Shown here: one piece after another, positions 15,657 to 23,818 of the stretch
Layout: each line of letters opens with the position of its first letter
Numbering within the stretch: position 1 is the stretch's first letter
Source: JAIBJP01 sp035639875
GTDB lineage: Bacteria > Actinomycetota > Thermoleophilia > Gaiellales > Gaiellaceae
Direction: 5' to 3'
Assembly: GCA_035639875.1 (NCBI GenBank)
Contig: DASQXE010000065.1
Location: 1 to 28,731 of the forward strand
Length of the DNA stretch: 28,731 nucleotides
Made by a program: the position numbers and the translations under genes
The notes under the pieces: model-generated
The model's input: only the letters and a program-made list of their open reading frames with translations
What the model was told of the DNA's origin: nothing
Databases searched by the model: none

Positions 15657-16940
15657 GTGCTGGAGCTATCAGCGACCGAGCGCTCGCCGGAATCGCAGCG
15701 GAAGGGGCGGGAGCTGCGCAGAGCGATCACGCTCCCGCAGGCCGTCGCGCTCTACGCCGGGGCGGTGATCGGAGCGGGCGTCCTCATCCTGCCGGGCGTC
15801 GGCGCCGGGGCAGCGGGGCCGGCCTCGCTCTTGGCCTGGGGTTTCGACGGGCTTCTCGGCGTCCCGATCGCGCTCACCTTCGCCGCGCTCGCGGCGCGCT
15901 TTCCCGACGCGGGCGGCGTCGCAACCTTCACGACGCGCGCCTTCGGTAGCGCGGCCGGAACGATGGTCGGCTGGTCCTACTTCGCGGCCGCGGCGGTCGC
16001 CCAGGCGCTGGTCGCCCTCACCGGCGGACACTACGCCGCCGGCGCGCTCGGCGTCGGCCGCCTGGCCGCCTTCGCGCTCGCGGCCGGAACGCTCGTCGTC
16101 GCCGTGGCCGCAAACCTTTACGGCCTACGCGTCAGCGCCCGCCTGCAGCTCGTCCTCGCGGCCGGCATCGCGCTCGTGCTCGTCGCAGCAACGCTCGCCG
16201 CGCTTCCGCGCTTGAGCGCCGACGCCTTCACCCCCTTCATGCCGGGCGGCTGGAGCTCGGTCGGGCGCGCGACCATCCTCCTCTTCTTCGCCTTCTTCGG
16301 CTGGGAGGCGATCACCCACCTCTCCTCCGAGTTCCACGACCCTGCTCGCGACGTCCCGCGTGCCACCGTGCTCGCCGTCGCCCTCGTCACCACGATCTAT
16401 CTCGGCGTCGCCCTCGCGGTGGTCGGCACAAACACCTACGGCACCGACGACCTCAACCGTGTCGCCGTCGCCCGTGTCCTCGGCGCCACGCTGGGCGCTG
16501 GCGCCACTTGGGTCGCGGCTGCGACCGCGCTCGTCATCACGGCGGGTACGGCCAACGCGTTCGTGGCCGCCACCTCGCGCCTCGGGTACGCACTCGCACG
16601 CGACGGCGGGCTGCCGCAGCCGATTGCGCGTCTGAGCGCCAGAGACGTGCCCTATGTCTCCATCCTGCTCGTGGCAGCGATCGCCGCCGGCGGCCTCGTA
16701 CTCGCCTACTTCGCGGGCTGGGGCGCGGAAGCGTTCCTCGTCGTGCCCAACTCGCTCGTCGTCGTGGTTTACATCATCGCGATGGCTGCGGGCGTTCGCC
16801 TCCTGCCCGGGGCGCCGCGCGCCATCGCCGTCGTAGCCGCTCTTCTCTGTGTCGCGATCCTCCCGTTCGCCGGCGCCTCGCTCACAATCCCCGCGGTGGT
16901 CGCAGCCGGTGCGCTCGTCTTCACCGCGGTGCGGACGTAG
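15657..16940 (+). CDS. APC-superfamily amino acid permease
   Basis: A 427-residue integral membrane protein with about 12 helices. The first helix has ALYAGAVIGAGVLILPGVGAGAAGPASLLAW, where the GAGVL and GP pattern is the substrate-site signature of APC transporters. Later come FFAFFGWEAITHLSSEFHDPARDVPRA and GTANAFVAATSRLGYALARDGGLP, both typical of amino acid/polyamine permeases. The substrate is unknown. GTG at 15657 is preferred over the TTG at 15621 because the latter sits inside the candidate LysR operator. The gene is divergent from lysR, which probably controls it, and ends 21 bases before the convergent cobQ end. Confidence 0.85.
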   Translation: MLELSATERSPESQRKGRELRRAITLPQAVALYAGAVIGAGVLILPGVGAGAAGPASLLAWGFDGLLGVPIALTFAALAARFPDAGGVATFTTRAFGSAAGTMVGWSYFAAAAVAQALVALTGGHYAAGALGVGRLAAFALAAGTLVVAVAANLYGLRVSARLQLVLAAGIALVLVAATLAALPRLSADAFTPFMPGGWSSVGRATILLFFAFFGWEAITHLSSEFHDPARDVPRATVLAVALVTTIYLGVALAVVGTNTYGTDDLNRVAVARVLGATLGAGATWVAAATALVITAGTANAFVAATSRLGYALARDGGLPQPIARLSARDVPYVSILLVAAIAAGGLVLAYFAGWGAEAFLVVPNSLVVVVYIIAMAAGVRLLPGAPRAIAVVAALLCVAILPFAGASLTIPAVVAAGALVFTAVRT

Positions 16941-16960
16941 TCAGGCCTGCCCTGGCGTTG

Positions 16961-18376
16961 CTAGGCCGAGGCGAGGGCGAGCAGATCGGGGCAGGCTCGC
17001 GCTAGCGCAAGGTTCTCCTCCACGGCATCCGCGAGCTTGTCGAAGCTTTCCTCGATGGGCCGAGAGGGCGCTTCGCCAAGCAGGCGCCTAGCGAAAGCGC
17101 CGTCCTCGAACAGGCCGTGCAAGTAGGCGCCGAGAATGGGGCCGCGCACGAAGCCGAGGTCGCTGGGAAGTGCCGCTGTCACCGGCCCGTTTGCGGCCGT
17201 CCTGCCGTGGCGAATCTCGTACCCCGAAACGGACAGGCCTGAGAGTTGCCGCCAGGGTGAGTCGAGCTTGCCGAATCGAACGGTGGTACGGCGCGTGCGT
17301 TTGTCGCGCGCGAAGGTCGTGACGAGCGGCAGCAGTCCGAGGCCGCGCCCAGAACCGTCGACACCGTGGGGATCCTCGAAGCGCTCGCCCATGAGCTGCA
17401 GGCCGCCGCAGATGCCAAGGATGGGGCGGTCGCTTGCGACGCGGGCAACGAGGGCAGCATCGAAGCCCGTGCGTCGTAGCCAGGCGAGATCGGAGGCCAC
17501 GCGCTTCGAGCCGGGCAAGATGACGAGGGCAGCGTCCTCGAGTTCCTTCGGCTCACGCGCCCATGTGATCTGGGCGACCTGTTCGAGCGGGCGAAACTCG
17601 TCGAGGTTCGAAGCGGTCGGGTAGCGAACGATCGCGACCCGCGGACGTCCGGGCTGGACGGCTGGTCGCCCAGCACCGTCTTCGTCGGGGAGGTCATGTT
17701 CGAGCCAGGGGAGAACACCGATGACGGGGACGCCCGTCAGCGCCTCGAGTTGCTCGGGAGCGGGCGCCAAGAGTTCCGGGTCGCCGCGAAACTTGTTCAG
17801 GACGAAGCCGCAGATCGCGCGCCGCTCAGCTTCCTCGAGCAGCGCCCAGGTGCCGTAGAGGTGAGCAAACGCGCCGCCGCGTTCGATGTCGGCGACAAGC
17901 AGCACCGGTGCGTCGGCTGCACTTGCGACGCGCATGTTCGCGAGGTCGAACTCGCGCAAGTTGATCTCCGCCGGGCTCCCCGCCCCCTCGATCACGATCA
18001 GCTCGAACTCGGCCAGGAGCGATCCGAGCGCGCTCTCGATCGCCGGCCACAGGCACCGCTGCCGCGCCGGCCACGGCAGGCGGCCCAGGGTGTGATCGAC
18101 GCGTCCCGCGACGACGACCTGGCTGCGCGTATCGCCCTCGGGCTTGACCAGGACCGGGTTCATGCGCACGTCCGGCTCGACGCCGGCCGCCAGCGCCTGG
18201 AAATACTGGGCGGCACCGATCTCCCCGCCGTGAACGACGCGCGCATTGTTGGACATGTTCTCCGCCTTGAAGGGAGCGACGCGAACGCCCCGGCGCGCGA
18301 ACAGGCGGCAAAGCGCCGTCGTCACGAGGCTTTTCCCGGCCCAGCTCGAGGTCCCCTGAACCATCAATGCACTCAC
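16961..18376 (-). CDS. cobQ: Cobyric acid synthase CobQ
   Basis: A 471-residue cobyric acid synthase. The N-terminal dethiobiotin-synthetase-like domain starts MVQGTSSWAGKSLVTTALCRLF (P-loop) and continues KAENMSNNARVV, the CobQ signature. The C-terminal glutamine amidotransferase domain has GICGGLQLMGE with the nucleophilic Cys, GYEIRHG, and GAYLHGLFED with the catalytic His. It amidates adenosylcobyrinic acid a,c-diamide at four side chains using glutamine and ATP. The length is normal for the family and all key segments are intact. No other cobalamin biosynthesis gene lies in the window and no cobalamin riboswitch is visible upstream. It follows the DJ-1/PfpI gene by 50 bases and may be cotranscribed with it. 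Confidence 0.93.
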   Translation of the reverse strand: MSALMVQGTSSWAGKSLVTTALCRLFARRGVRVAPFKAENMSNNARVVHGGEIGAAQYFQALAAGVEPDVRMNPVLVKPEGDTRSQVVVAGRVDHTLGRLPWPARQRCLWPAIESALGSLLAEFELIVIEGAGSPAEINLREFDLANMRVASAADAPVLLVADIERGGAFAHLYGTWALLEEAERRAICGFVLNKFRGDPELLAPAPEQLEALTGVPVIGVLPWLEHDLPDEDGAGRPAVQPGRPRVAIVRYPTASNLDEFRPLEQVAQITWAREPKELEDAALVILPGSKRVASDLAWLRRTGFDAALVARVASDRPILGICGGLQLMGERFEDPHGVDGSGRGLGLLPLVTTFARDKRTRRTTVRFGKLDSPWRQLSGLSVSGYEIRHGRTAANGPVTAALPSDLGFVRGPILGAYLHGLFEDGAFARRLLGEAPSRPIEESFDKLADAVEENLALARACPDLLALASA

Positions 18377-18426
18377 GGGTCGGCCCTCAGGGTACGAAGT
18401 CGAGCGCCCGCCGTTGCATCACCTCG

Positions 18427-19008
18427 TCAGTACGGCGGCTCCGGATCGTACTGGATGTAGCGGCGGACCTCGCGCGCCTTCTCGGGCGACCCGAGCCGTC
18501 CGACCAAGTGGAGCGCCATGTCGATCCCCGCCGAGACTCCCGCCGCGGTGATGACCTCACCATTGTCGACAAAGCGCTCCTCAGGCCGCGGTGTGATCTC
18601 ACTCCCGAGCGGCAGCAGCTCGTCGAAGGCGCTCCAATAGGTGGTCGCCGGAAGATTGTCGAGCAAGCCGGCATCGGCATAAACGAGGGCGCCCGTGCAG
18701 ACGCTCGCCATCAGGGTGCCGCGCTCCTTCAGGCTCCGCAGGCGGGCGCGGATCCGCTCGTCGCCGAGCTGCGCGCGGGTGCCGCGTCCGCCCGGATAGA
18801 CGAGGACGTCGAACTCACCGCTGTCCTCCCAGGTGCGCTCGGGAAGGACACGCATCCCTTTTGCACATGTGACCGGGTGATCGTCGTCCCCAACCAAGAA
18901 GAGCTCGAGGTCATCGGGATAGAGGAAGCGCCATGCGCCCAGCACTTCCCACGGACCGACAAAATCGAGTTCCTCGGCTCCCTCGAAGACGGCGATGGCG
19001 ATGCGCAT
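18427..19008 (-). CDS. DJ-1/PfpI family protein
   Basis: A 193-residue DJ-1/PfpI (GATase-1-like) protein. It starts MRIAIAVFEGAEELDFVGPWEVLG, the strand-helix of the family. The nucleophile elbow is MASVCTGALVYADAGLL, with the reactive Cys in VCTGA, and AAGVSAGIDMALHLVGRLG closes the core. This arrangement resembles isonitrile hydratase-type and free-standing regulator-type members more than the chaperone DJ-1. No DNA-binding domain is attached. Function is not assignable beyond the family. ATG at 19008 is the natural start; the open frame beyond it does not look coding. Confidence 0.85.
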   Translation of the reverse strand: MRIAIAVFEGAEELDFVGPWEVLGAWRFLYPDDLELFLVGDDDHPVTCAKGMRVLPERTWEDSGEFDVLVYPGGRGTRAQLGDERIRARLRSLKERGTLMASVCTGALVYADAGLLDNLPATTYWSAFDELLPLGSEITPRPEERFVDNGEVITAAGVSAGIDMALHLVGRLGSPEKAREVRRYIQYDPEPPY

Positions 19009-19095
19009 GCCGGCGGCCACTTTAGTCGCGAGGCCGGACCGGGGCCGCGGCGCCGTCCGCAACAGCGGGAACGACGGCAACCCTACGATTTGGCC

Positions 19096-19167
19096 ATGCC
19101 TGAGACGACGAGCGCCAACTCCTATTGCGACGCGTATCGAGGAACGATCGATGCTCACGTGGTCTGA
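19096..19167 (+). other. Possible leaderless 23-aa upstream ORF before PNPOx-like gene
   Basis: A TACGAT -10-like box (19084-19089) is followed by 6 bases and an ATG at 19096. It opens a 23-codon ORF (MPETTSANSYCDAYRG and seven more residues) ending with TGA at 19165-19167, 17 bases inside the next gene. It could be a leader peptide coupled to the flavoprotein gene, or just the 5' untranslated leader with a chance ATG. No similarity is recognised. Confidence 0.2.
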
Positions 19168-19633
19168 GCTAGAGAGGGCGGCGCCTGAAATCACAGCGCC
19201 CGGACGCGAACTACTCGAGCGCTTCCAGTTCGTGTTCGTCGGAACGCTGACCAAGGACGGCTCGCCGCGCGTGAATCCGTGCGAGGCCTACGTCATCGAC
19301 GGGCACCTGCTGCTAAACATGATGCCGCGCTCGCTCAAGGCGCTCGATCTGCTGCGCGACCCACGGATCTATGTCCATACGCCGGTGATCTCGAAGGACG
19401 GCGTTGAGGGCGAGTTCAAACTCGGGGGGACGGCCACGGTGCTGGAGGACGAAGAGCTCCGACGAAAGCTCGACGATCTCTTCTGGAAGACGATCGGCTG
19501 GCGGCCGGCGCCGGAGTCCCACTACTTCGAAGTGCTTGCCAACCGAGTTGCTTACCACCGGTACGGCGACGAGGAAGTCGCACTGCGCTGGCGAGATCGC
19601 AGCGGAGAGGACGAGTTTTCGGTCTCTCAGTAG
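19151..19633 (+). CDS. Pyridoxamine 5'-phosphate oxidase-like FMN/F420-binding protein
   Basis: A 160-residue split-barrel flavoprotein-fold protein. FVFVGTLTKDGSPRVNPCEAYVIDGHLLLNMM is the N-terminal strand pair of PNPOx-like proteins, followed by KALDLLRDPRIYVHTPV and EGEFKLGGTATVLED. The family binds FMN, F420 or haem and includes many actinobacterial F420-linked reductases. It is probably not a true PdxH, because the substrate-binding C-terminal signature is absent. ATG at 19151 has GAGGAA 7-8 bases upstream, a good ribosome site. It is transcribed divergently from the DJ-1 gene and convergently with the small membrane-protein gene. Confidence 0.8.
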   Translation: MLTWSELERAAPEITAPGRELLERFQFVFVGTLTKDGSPRVNPCEAYVIDGHLLLNMMPRSLKALDLLRDPRIYVHTPVISKDGVEGEFKLGGTATVLEDEELRRKLDDLFWKTIGWRPAPESHYFEVLANRVAYHRYGDEEVALRWRDRSGEDEFSVSQ

Positions 19634-19687
19634 AGCTCGCAGATCACCGGCGCCCTCGCAAGCCGTTCGGTTGAGCCCCCACGCCGC

Positions 19688-19710
19688 CCAAGTAGTGTCG
19701 CGCTACTTGG
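19688..19710. terminator. Hairpin between convergent genes (8-bp perfect stem)
   Basis: CCAAGTAG (19688-19695) and CTACTTGG (19703-19710) form a perfect 8-bp inverted repeat with a 7-base loop. It lies between the convergent PNPOx-like gene and the small membrane-protein gene, and contains the latter's stop codon. No T-tract follows on either strand, so it may be a weak bidirectional terminator or an mRNA 3'-end stabiliser. Confidence 0.4.
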
Positions 19711-19910
19711 ACGCTGCTGTGCCAGTGGCATCCCCGCCCAAGAAGCCGATCACGGCCCCCAGAAGCGTCGTGACCATCCCGCTGTAGACCTTCGGATCAT
19801 CCACGACGTTCTTCCAGTCGAGGAACACGGCGATCGCCAGCAGAAGGAAAAAGAGACCGAGAGCGATAAGGAACGGTTTGACCCGGATCCCTACTGAAGA
19901 CGACGCCCAT
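19703..19910 (-). CDS. Small two-helix membrane protein with apparent frameshift
   Basis: An ATG at 19910 follows a strong GAGGAGG ribosome site, but its frame leaves protein-like sequence after about 7 codons. The next frame, open from about 19888 to the TAG at 19703, reads IRVKPFLIALGLFFLLLAIAVFLDWKN, then VYSGMVTTLLGAVIGFLGG and a short tail: two clear transmembrane helices. This second frame has no ATG, GTG or TTG upstream of the first helix. Removing one G from the GGG run at about 19889-19891 would join them into one protein of about 68 residues beginning MGVVFSRIRVKPFL. Either a sequencing or assembly indel or a real frameshift explains this. No family is recognised. Confidence 0.55.
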
Positions 19911-20043
19911 CGGTGCCTCCTCTTTGTGACGGCAGATACGAGTGTCCGCGGCGCAAGAGGCTGTCAACGGAAAGCACTGGAACTACTCCGACGATCGCTA
20001 CCCGGCGGCTCGGCACGAACGCGCGACACACTTGCGGCATTCC

Positions 20044-20682
20044 ATGACCTACACCGTCATCCACATGAACGACCTCGACCGATATCCATCGATGACCGGG
20101 GCGCCGATCCTGATGCCACTGCGACGGCGGCTCGGCCTGCGCGCATTCGGTGCCAATTGCTGGACGGCGCCGCTCGGTGCGTACGTCATCGAGCCCCATT
20201 CCGAGCCGAACGGGGATGAGGAGCTCTACGTGGTCCTGCGCGGTCGCGTGCAATTCACCCTTGGCAACGACACATTCGAGGCAGGACCCGAGACGTTCAT
20301 CCACCTCCCGCCGAATACGCCGCGCGCAGCTGTCGCGATAGAGCCGGAGACCATCGTTCTGGCGATCGGAGCCAAGCCCGGAGAAGCGTTCGAGCCGAAG
20401 TCCTGGGAAGAGTTCCAGGTGAACTTCGCCAAGGCTCGTGTGGGCGGCGAGGACAAGGCCCGCGCGTTCATCGTCGAGACGCTCGCGCGTCAACCCGACG
20501 CCTGGCAGGCGGCCTACAACGCAGCCTGCTTCGAGGCGCTTACCGGCAATCTCGACGACGCGTTCGCCTACCTCGAACGCGCGCTCGCACTCGGCCCGCC
20601 CACGGTACGACAACTGGCGGCGGACGGCACCGAGCTCCAGGCGCTCCACTCCGATCCCCGCTGGCAGGAACTCCTGGGCTGA
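20044..20682 (+). CDS. Cupin-domain protein with TPR-like C terminus
   Basis: A 212-residue protein. Residues up to about 120 form a cupin barrel: EPHSEPNGDEELYVVLRGRVQFTLG matches cupin motif 1 with a metal-binding His/Glu set, and ETFIHLPPNTPRAAV matches motif 2. The C-terminal part (PDAWQAAYNAACFEALTGNLDDAFAYLERALALGP) resembles a tetratricopeptide-like helical pair. The catalytic role is unknown. ATG at 20044 is preferred because it directly precedes the first strand; a start at 19942 would add 34 residues of unlikely sequence. The last 35 bases of the gene are within the 127-bp inverted repeat, so a second copy of this 3' end exists at the right edge. Confidence 0.75.
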   Translation: MTYTVIHMNDLDRYPSMTGAPILMPLRRRLGLRAFGANCWTAPLGAYVIEPHSEPNGDEELYVVLRGRVQFTLGNDTFEAGPETFIHLPPNTPRAAVAIEPETIVLAIGAKPGEAFEPKSWEEFQVNFAKARVGGEDKARAFIVETLARQPDAWQAAYNAACFEALTGNLDDAFAYLERALALGPPTVRQLAADGTELQALHSDPRWQELLG

Positions 20683-20729
20683 TCCAACGGGCGCTCTCGT
20701 CGTCGCCTGAGGACGATCCCTGAGGGGGC

Positions 20730-20735
20730 TACACT
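20730..20735 (+). promoter_or_regulatory. -10 box of the tRNA-Arg-like gene
   Basis: TACACT is followed by 9 bases and then the tRNA 5' end at 20745, a usual spacing for a tRNA promoter. No clear -35 hexamer is seen. The same box is in the inverted copy at the right edge. Confidence 0.45.
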
Positions 20736-20744
20736 GGGCCGCGA

Positions 20745-20774
20745 GCCCCCGTAGCTCAGTGGATAGAGCAGCGG
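20745..20774 (+). tRNA. tRNA 5' half (Arg-like), truncated at the anticodon stem
   Basis: GCCCCCG (acceptor arm), TA, GCTC-AGTGGATA-GAGC (D arm) and A-GCGG (start of the anticodon stem) form a perfect tRNA 5' half. After 20774 no anticodon loop, T arm (TTCGA) or matching CGGGGGC acceptor strand follows. The 5' half is of the type seen in actinobacterial tRNA-Arg genes, so the locus is probably a disrupted tRNA-Arg gene. The 148 bases from 20775 to the aminotransferase end hold nothing I can identify. Confidence 0.75.
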
Positions 20775-20922
20775 TTATCGCGGTTCCGGCACGGCTCCTA
20801 CACCCTAGACGAGCACTGCGGGCGTCAGAACGTGTCAGTGAATGGCAGTGCGGGGCCGCAACTCTGGTGCTCTTCGGCACGATCTAGAAGGAGGAGGCCC
20901 GGACACGCGCATCGAGTCGCTC

Positions 20923-22092
20923 TCATTGGCGGAATGGCGCGAGCTGAGCGAGCGTCGCGATCGTCCGATCGACCTCCTCCACAGTGTTGTAGAAGTGCGG
21001 CGAAAGACGCAGGTTGCCCGCCCTCAGTGCGATGTCGATTCCCGCCGCTCTCAGGCGTTCATAGATCGCTCTGTTCTCGACGTCGTCCTGCGCGCTCACG
21101 ACGACGATCGCGGCGCGCTCGTGCGGGTCGATCGGGCTCACGAAGCGCAAACCGATCTCAGAGAGTCCCTCGATGAGGCGGCTGACGAGCCGGGCGTCAT
21201 ACGCCGCGATCTTGTCGAGTCCCTCCTCGAGCAGCTGCTCCACCGAGGCGGCCCAGGGCATGAAATTCAAGAAGTTGGCCGTTCCGAACACGTCGTAGGC
21301 GCGGGAACCGAGGTCGTGCCTGAGGCGGTGCTCTCCCTCCTCGTTGAGATCGAGTCCGAGGCCGTCCGGTAAGGCGAGCCAATACGCCTGCACGGGCCGC
21401 ATCGTCGCGAGCACGTCGGGACGGATCCACGCGAAGCCCGTTGCGTATGGGCCGCACAACCACTTGAAGCCGGAACACGAAATCGCGGCTACCGGCGTCG
21501 TTTGGACATTGAGGAGCAAAGCGCCGAGGCCTTGGGTGACGTTCACGATGAGATGAGTCCCCGCTTGAGCGCAGATCTCGTGGAGGGCCGGAAGATCGAC
21601 GACGTGCCCGGTCAGCGAGCGAACCCAGTTGATCGCGACGATCCGTGTCCTTGGGCCGAGCTCGCGCTGCAGAGTTTCGGGTTGCAAGACCGGCTCGGCG
21701 AGCCTGAGCTGCCGGACGGACGCCCCGCGCTCAGCACACACAAGCCACGGGAAGACAGTCGCCGGGAACTCGTCGGCCAGGAGGAGGATCTCATCGCCTT
21801 CCTCGAACGGTAAGCCGTTCGCGAGTACCTGGAGGCCCCAGGAGGCACTGTTGCCAAGAATGATCTCCTCGGCGGCCGCTTCGATCAGCCGGCCCAGCAG
21901 TTCACGCAAGCGCCGCGGGACGTCGATGAAGTCCTCGTCCGCGATCCGATAAGGCGCCACTTTCGCAGCAAGCGCCTTCTCCGCTGCCACAACAGCCGCT
22001 CTCGGGAGTGGACCTTGGTGCGCTGCGTTCAGCCAGATGCGCCCGTCGAAGGGTCCGAATGCCGGCTGGGCCGACTGGGCCGTCTCGGTCAT
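20923..22092 (-). CDS. Class V aminotransferase-like PLP protein (Asp-to-Asn at cofactor site)
   Basis: A 389-residue fold-type I PLP enzyme of the class V/cysteine-desulfurase-like group. It starts around GRIWLNAAHQGPLPRAAV. ILGNSASWGLQVLANGLP binds the phosphate. The Schiff-base Lys is in CSGFKWLCGPYATGF. The segment that normally reads DxTQ, whose Asp contacts the PLP pyridine nitrogen, reads LIVNVTQGLGALLLNV here, so Asp is Asn. This may alter activity. The substrate is unknown. ATG at 22092 is the natural start. It is the last gene of a leftward run with the DUF885 and M20 peptidases, 62 bases behind DUF885. Confidence 0.85.
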   Translation of the reverse strand: MTETAQSAQPAFGPFDGRIWLNAAHQGPLPRAAVVAAEKALAAKVAPYRIADEDFIDVPRRLRELLGRLIEAAAEEIILGNSASWGLQVLANGLPFEEGDEILLLADEFPATVFPWLVCAERGASVRQLRLAEPVLQPETLQRELGPRTRIVAINWVRSLTGHVVDLPALHEICAQAGTHLIVNVTQGLGALLLNVQTTPVAAISCSGFKWLCGPYATGFAWIRPDVLATMRPVQAYWLALPDGLGLDLNEEGEHRLRHDLGSRAYDVFGTANFLNFMPWAASVEQLLEEGLDKIAAYDARLVSRLIEGLSEIGLRFVSPIDPHERAAIVVVSAQDDVENRAIYERLRAAGIDIALRAGNLRLSPHFYNTVEEVDRTIATLAQLAPFRQ

Positions 22093-22154
22093 CGGAGCGA
22101 ACTCACTGTGCCCAGATAAGCGGCCGAAGAGTTGCTCATCGAAATACGGGTGCC

Positions 22155-23804
22155 TCAGTCGTCGCCTCGCTCCAGCTCCGCGGCAAGCGTGTCGAGGGGC
22201 AGCGAGCCAAGGCTCATGAGGCGATCGTGGAAGTCCTTGAGTACGAACGCTTTCCCTTCGCCTTCACGAGCGCGCTCGCGCAACTGCTCGATGGCGTGCT
22301 GGCCGAGCTTGTAGCTCAAGGCCTGGGCGGGGTCCGCTGCGTAGCGGTCGACCTCGATTTCAATCTCGCCCGCACCCAATCCCGTTTGCGCCATCTCCTT
22401 GAGCGCTCGCTCGCGCGTCCAGCCGCGAGCGTGAATCCCCGTGTCGACGACCAGCCGCACGGCCCGAAGCGCCTGCATATCGAGCATTCCTAACTGCTCA
22501 TAGTCGTTCACGAAGAGGCCCATCTCGTCGGCCAGGCGCTCGCTGTACAGCGCCCAACCCTCGACGAACGCATTCGCCACAAGCTCGCCGCCGAAGCGAC
22601 GAATCGCGGATCGATCGCTTGCCTCCTGCTGGAGGCTCATCTGCAAATGATGGCCAGGGTTCGCCTCGTGGTAGGTCGTCGAAGCGAGCGAGTGCACCGA
22701 CCGACCCGGGACGGTGCGGACGTAGTAGATACCCGGTCTCGAACCGTCCGCCGTTGGTGGGAAGTAGTGATCGAGGACATCGCCCTCGCGCGAGGGATCG
22801 ATAGCTCGCACCTCGCAGTTATTTTTCGGCAAGCGGCCAAAGAACGCGTGGCAGGCCTCCCAGCTCCGCTCAACCTGCTGCTCGGCAAGGTGCAGGACCT
22901 CTTCGCGCGAATCCGCGATGGTCTCGCCCCGCTCCTGAGCGGCTGTAAGTGCGCGTTCCGCACTCGGGTATCCGAGGCGATCCGCGATCTCGGCGCGTTC
23001 CAGGTCGATCTGGGCGAGCTCCGAAAGCCCGAATTCGTGGATCTCTTTGGGTTCCATGTCCGTCGAAGTCCAGGCACGGATCTTCGCTGCGTACATCTCT
23101 TCGCCTCGCCGGTGGGCGCAGAGGCCGAACTCCTCGGGCGCTCGGTCGTATACGGAACGCACCGACTCGAGGTAGCGAGCGAAGGCGGGGAAGACAGCTG
23201 CCTGGAGCACGTCGAGGATCCGTCCCCGCCCCTTAGCCTCGTCCTCACCGACCGCCTTCACCGCGGGGCTGCTTGCCGGGTCCGCATCGAGAAGATGTTC
23301 GACTTGGGCGATCGTTCGCGCGACCACTGAGCGTGTCGGGAGCTGACAGGCGGCCGCTTCGGCGATCAGTTCGACGGCCCCCTCGATGTATTCCGGAAAG
23401 GCGCCCAGGCGCGCTACGTAACGCTCGAGCCGCTCCTTGCTATCGACCTGCTGGAGGGAGCCGAGCGTCGCAAGCAGCGTCCCCGGCCCCCACATGTGGG
23501 AGAGGACATCGAAGAGATCGAACCGCTGCTCAAGCGCATCCAGCTCGATACGGGCGAGCGCTGTGACCATGGCTAGCGTCGCTCTGTCCTCACGGGCGAG
23601 AGATTCGAGAGCAAAACCCTCCGCGTCCTCGAGCGCCTCCCGGTGGACGGCGAACGCCTTTTCCCGACCCTCATCTGTGAGATCCGGCAACTGGTCGTCG
23701 AAGCGCTCGTCGCCGATCTGAGTGGCGAGGAGTGGCTTGAGCGCGAGCACCTCGTTCCAGTAGCGGTCTGCGACGGACCGGACTTGTTGGTGGCTGGTAG
23801 CCAT
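22155..23804 (-). CDS. DUF885-family metallopeptidase-like protein
   Basis: A 549-residue DUF885 protein. The zinc-site motif STTYHEANPGHHLQMSLQ (HExxPGHH) is central. It is followed by NAFVEGWALYSERLADEMGLF, with a conserved Glu expected to bind metal, and DPAQALSYKLGQHAIEQLRERA near the C terminus. DUF885 proteins look like M32-type metallopeptidases, but few have been characterised. No signal peptide is present, so it is probably cytoplasmic. ATG at 23804 is chosen because GAGGAAG precedes it; a GTG at 23822 overlapping the M20 stop as GTGA is an alternative adding six residues. It is coupled to the M20 peptidase upstream, suggesting shared peptide breakdown. Confidence 0.85.
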   Translation of the reverse strand: MATSHQQVRSVADRYWNEVLALKPLLATQIGDERFDDQLPDLTDEGREKAFAVHREALEDAEGFALESLAREDRATLAMVTALARIELDALEQRFDLFDVLSHMWGPGTLLATLGSLQQVDSKERLERYVARLGAFPEYIEGAVELIAEAAACQLPTRSVVARTIAQVEHLLDADPASSPAVKAVGEDEAKGRGRILDVLQAAVFPAFARYLESVRSVYDRAPEEFGLCAHRRGEEMYAAKIRAWTSTDMEPKEIHEFGLSELAQIDLERAEIADRLGYPSAERALTAAQERGETIADSREEVLHLAEQQVERSWEACHAFFGRLPKNNCEVRAIDPSREGDVLDHYFPPTADGSRPGIYYVRTVPGRSVHSLASTTYHEANPGHHLQMSLQQEASDRSAIRRFGGELVANAFVEGWALYSERLADEMGLFVNDYEQLGMLDMQALRAVRLVVDTGIHARGWTRERALKEMAQTGLGAGEIEIEVDRYAADPAQALSYKLGQHAIEQLRERAREGEGKAFVLKDFHDRLMSLGSLPLDTLAAELERGDD

Positions 23805-23818
23805 GCGCTTCCTCGAGC

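Larger units (their letters stand above)
20648..20774 (+). repeat. 127-bp inverted repeat, left copy
   Basis: These 127 bases are the exact reverse complement of 28605-28731. They hold the end of the cupin gene, a short spacer, the tRNA promoter and the first 30 bases of the tRNA. Identity stops at the GCGG of the anticodon stem: the next base is T here and G in the other copy. The length of exactly 127 and the stop at the window edge suggest a k=127 assembly overlap rather than a mobile-element repeat. Confidence 0.95.

Noticed and set aside
16944..16967. GGCCT/AGGCC pair between the APC permease and cobQ as a terminator
   Set aside because: Only a 5-bp stem with a 14-base loop and no T-run; too weak to call.
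20775..20922. 3' half of the tRNA downstream of the left tRNA 5' half
   Set aside because: No T-arm TTCGA in the right context and no CGGGGGC acceptor strand; the tRNA is not completed here.
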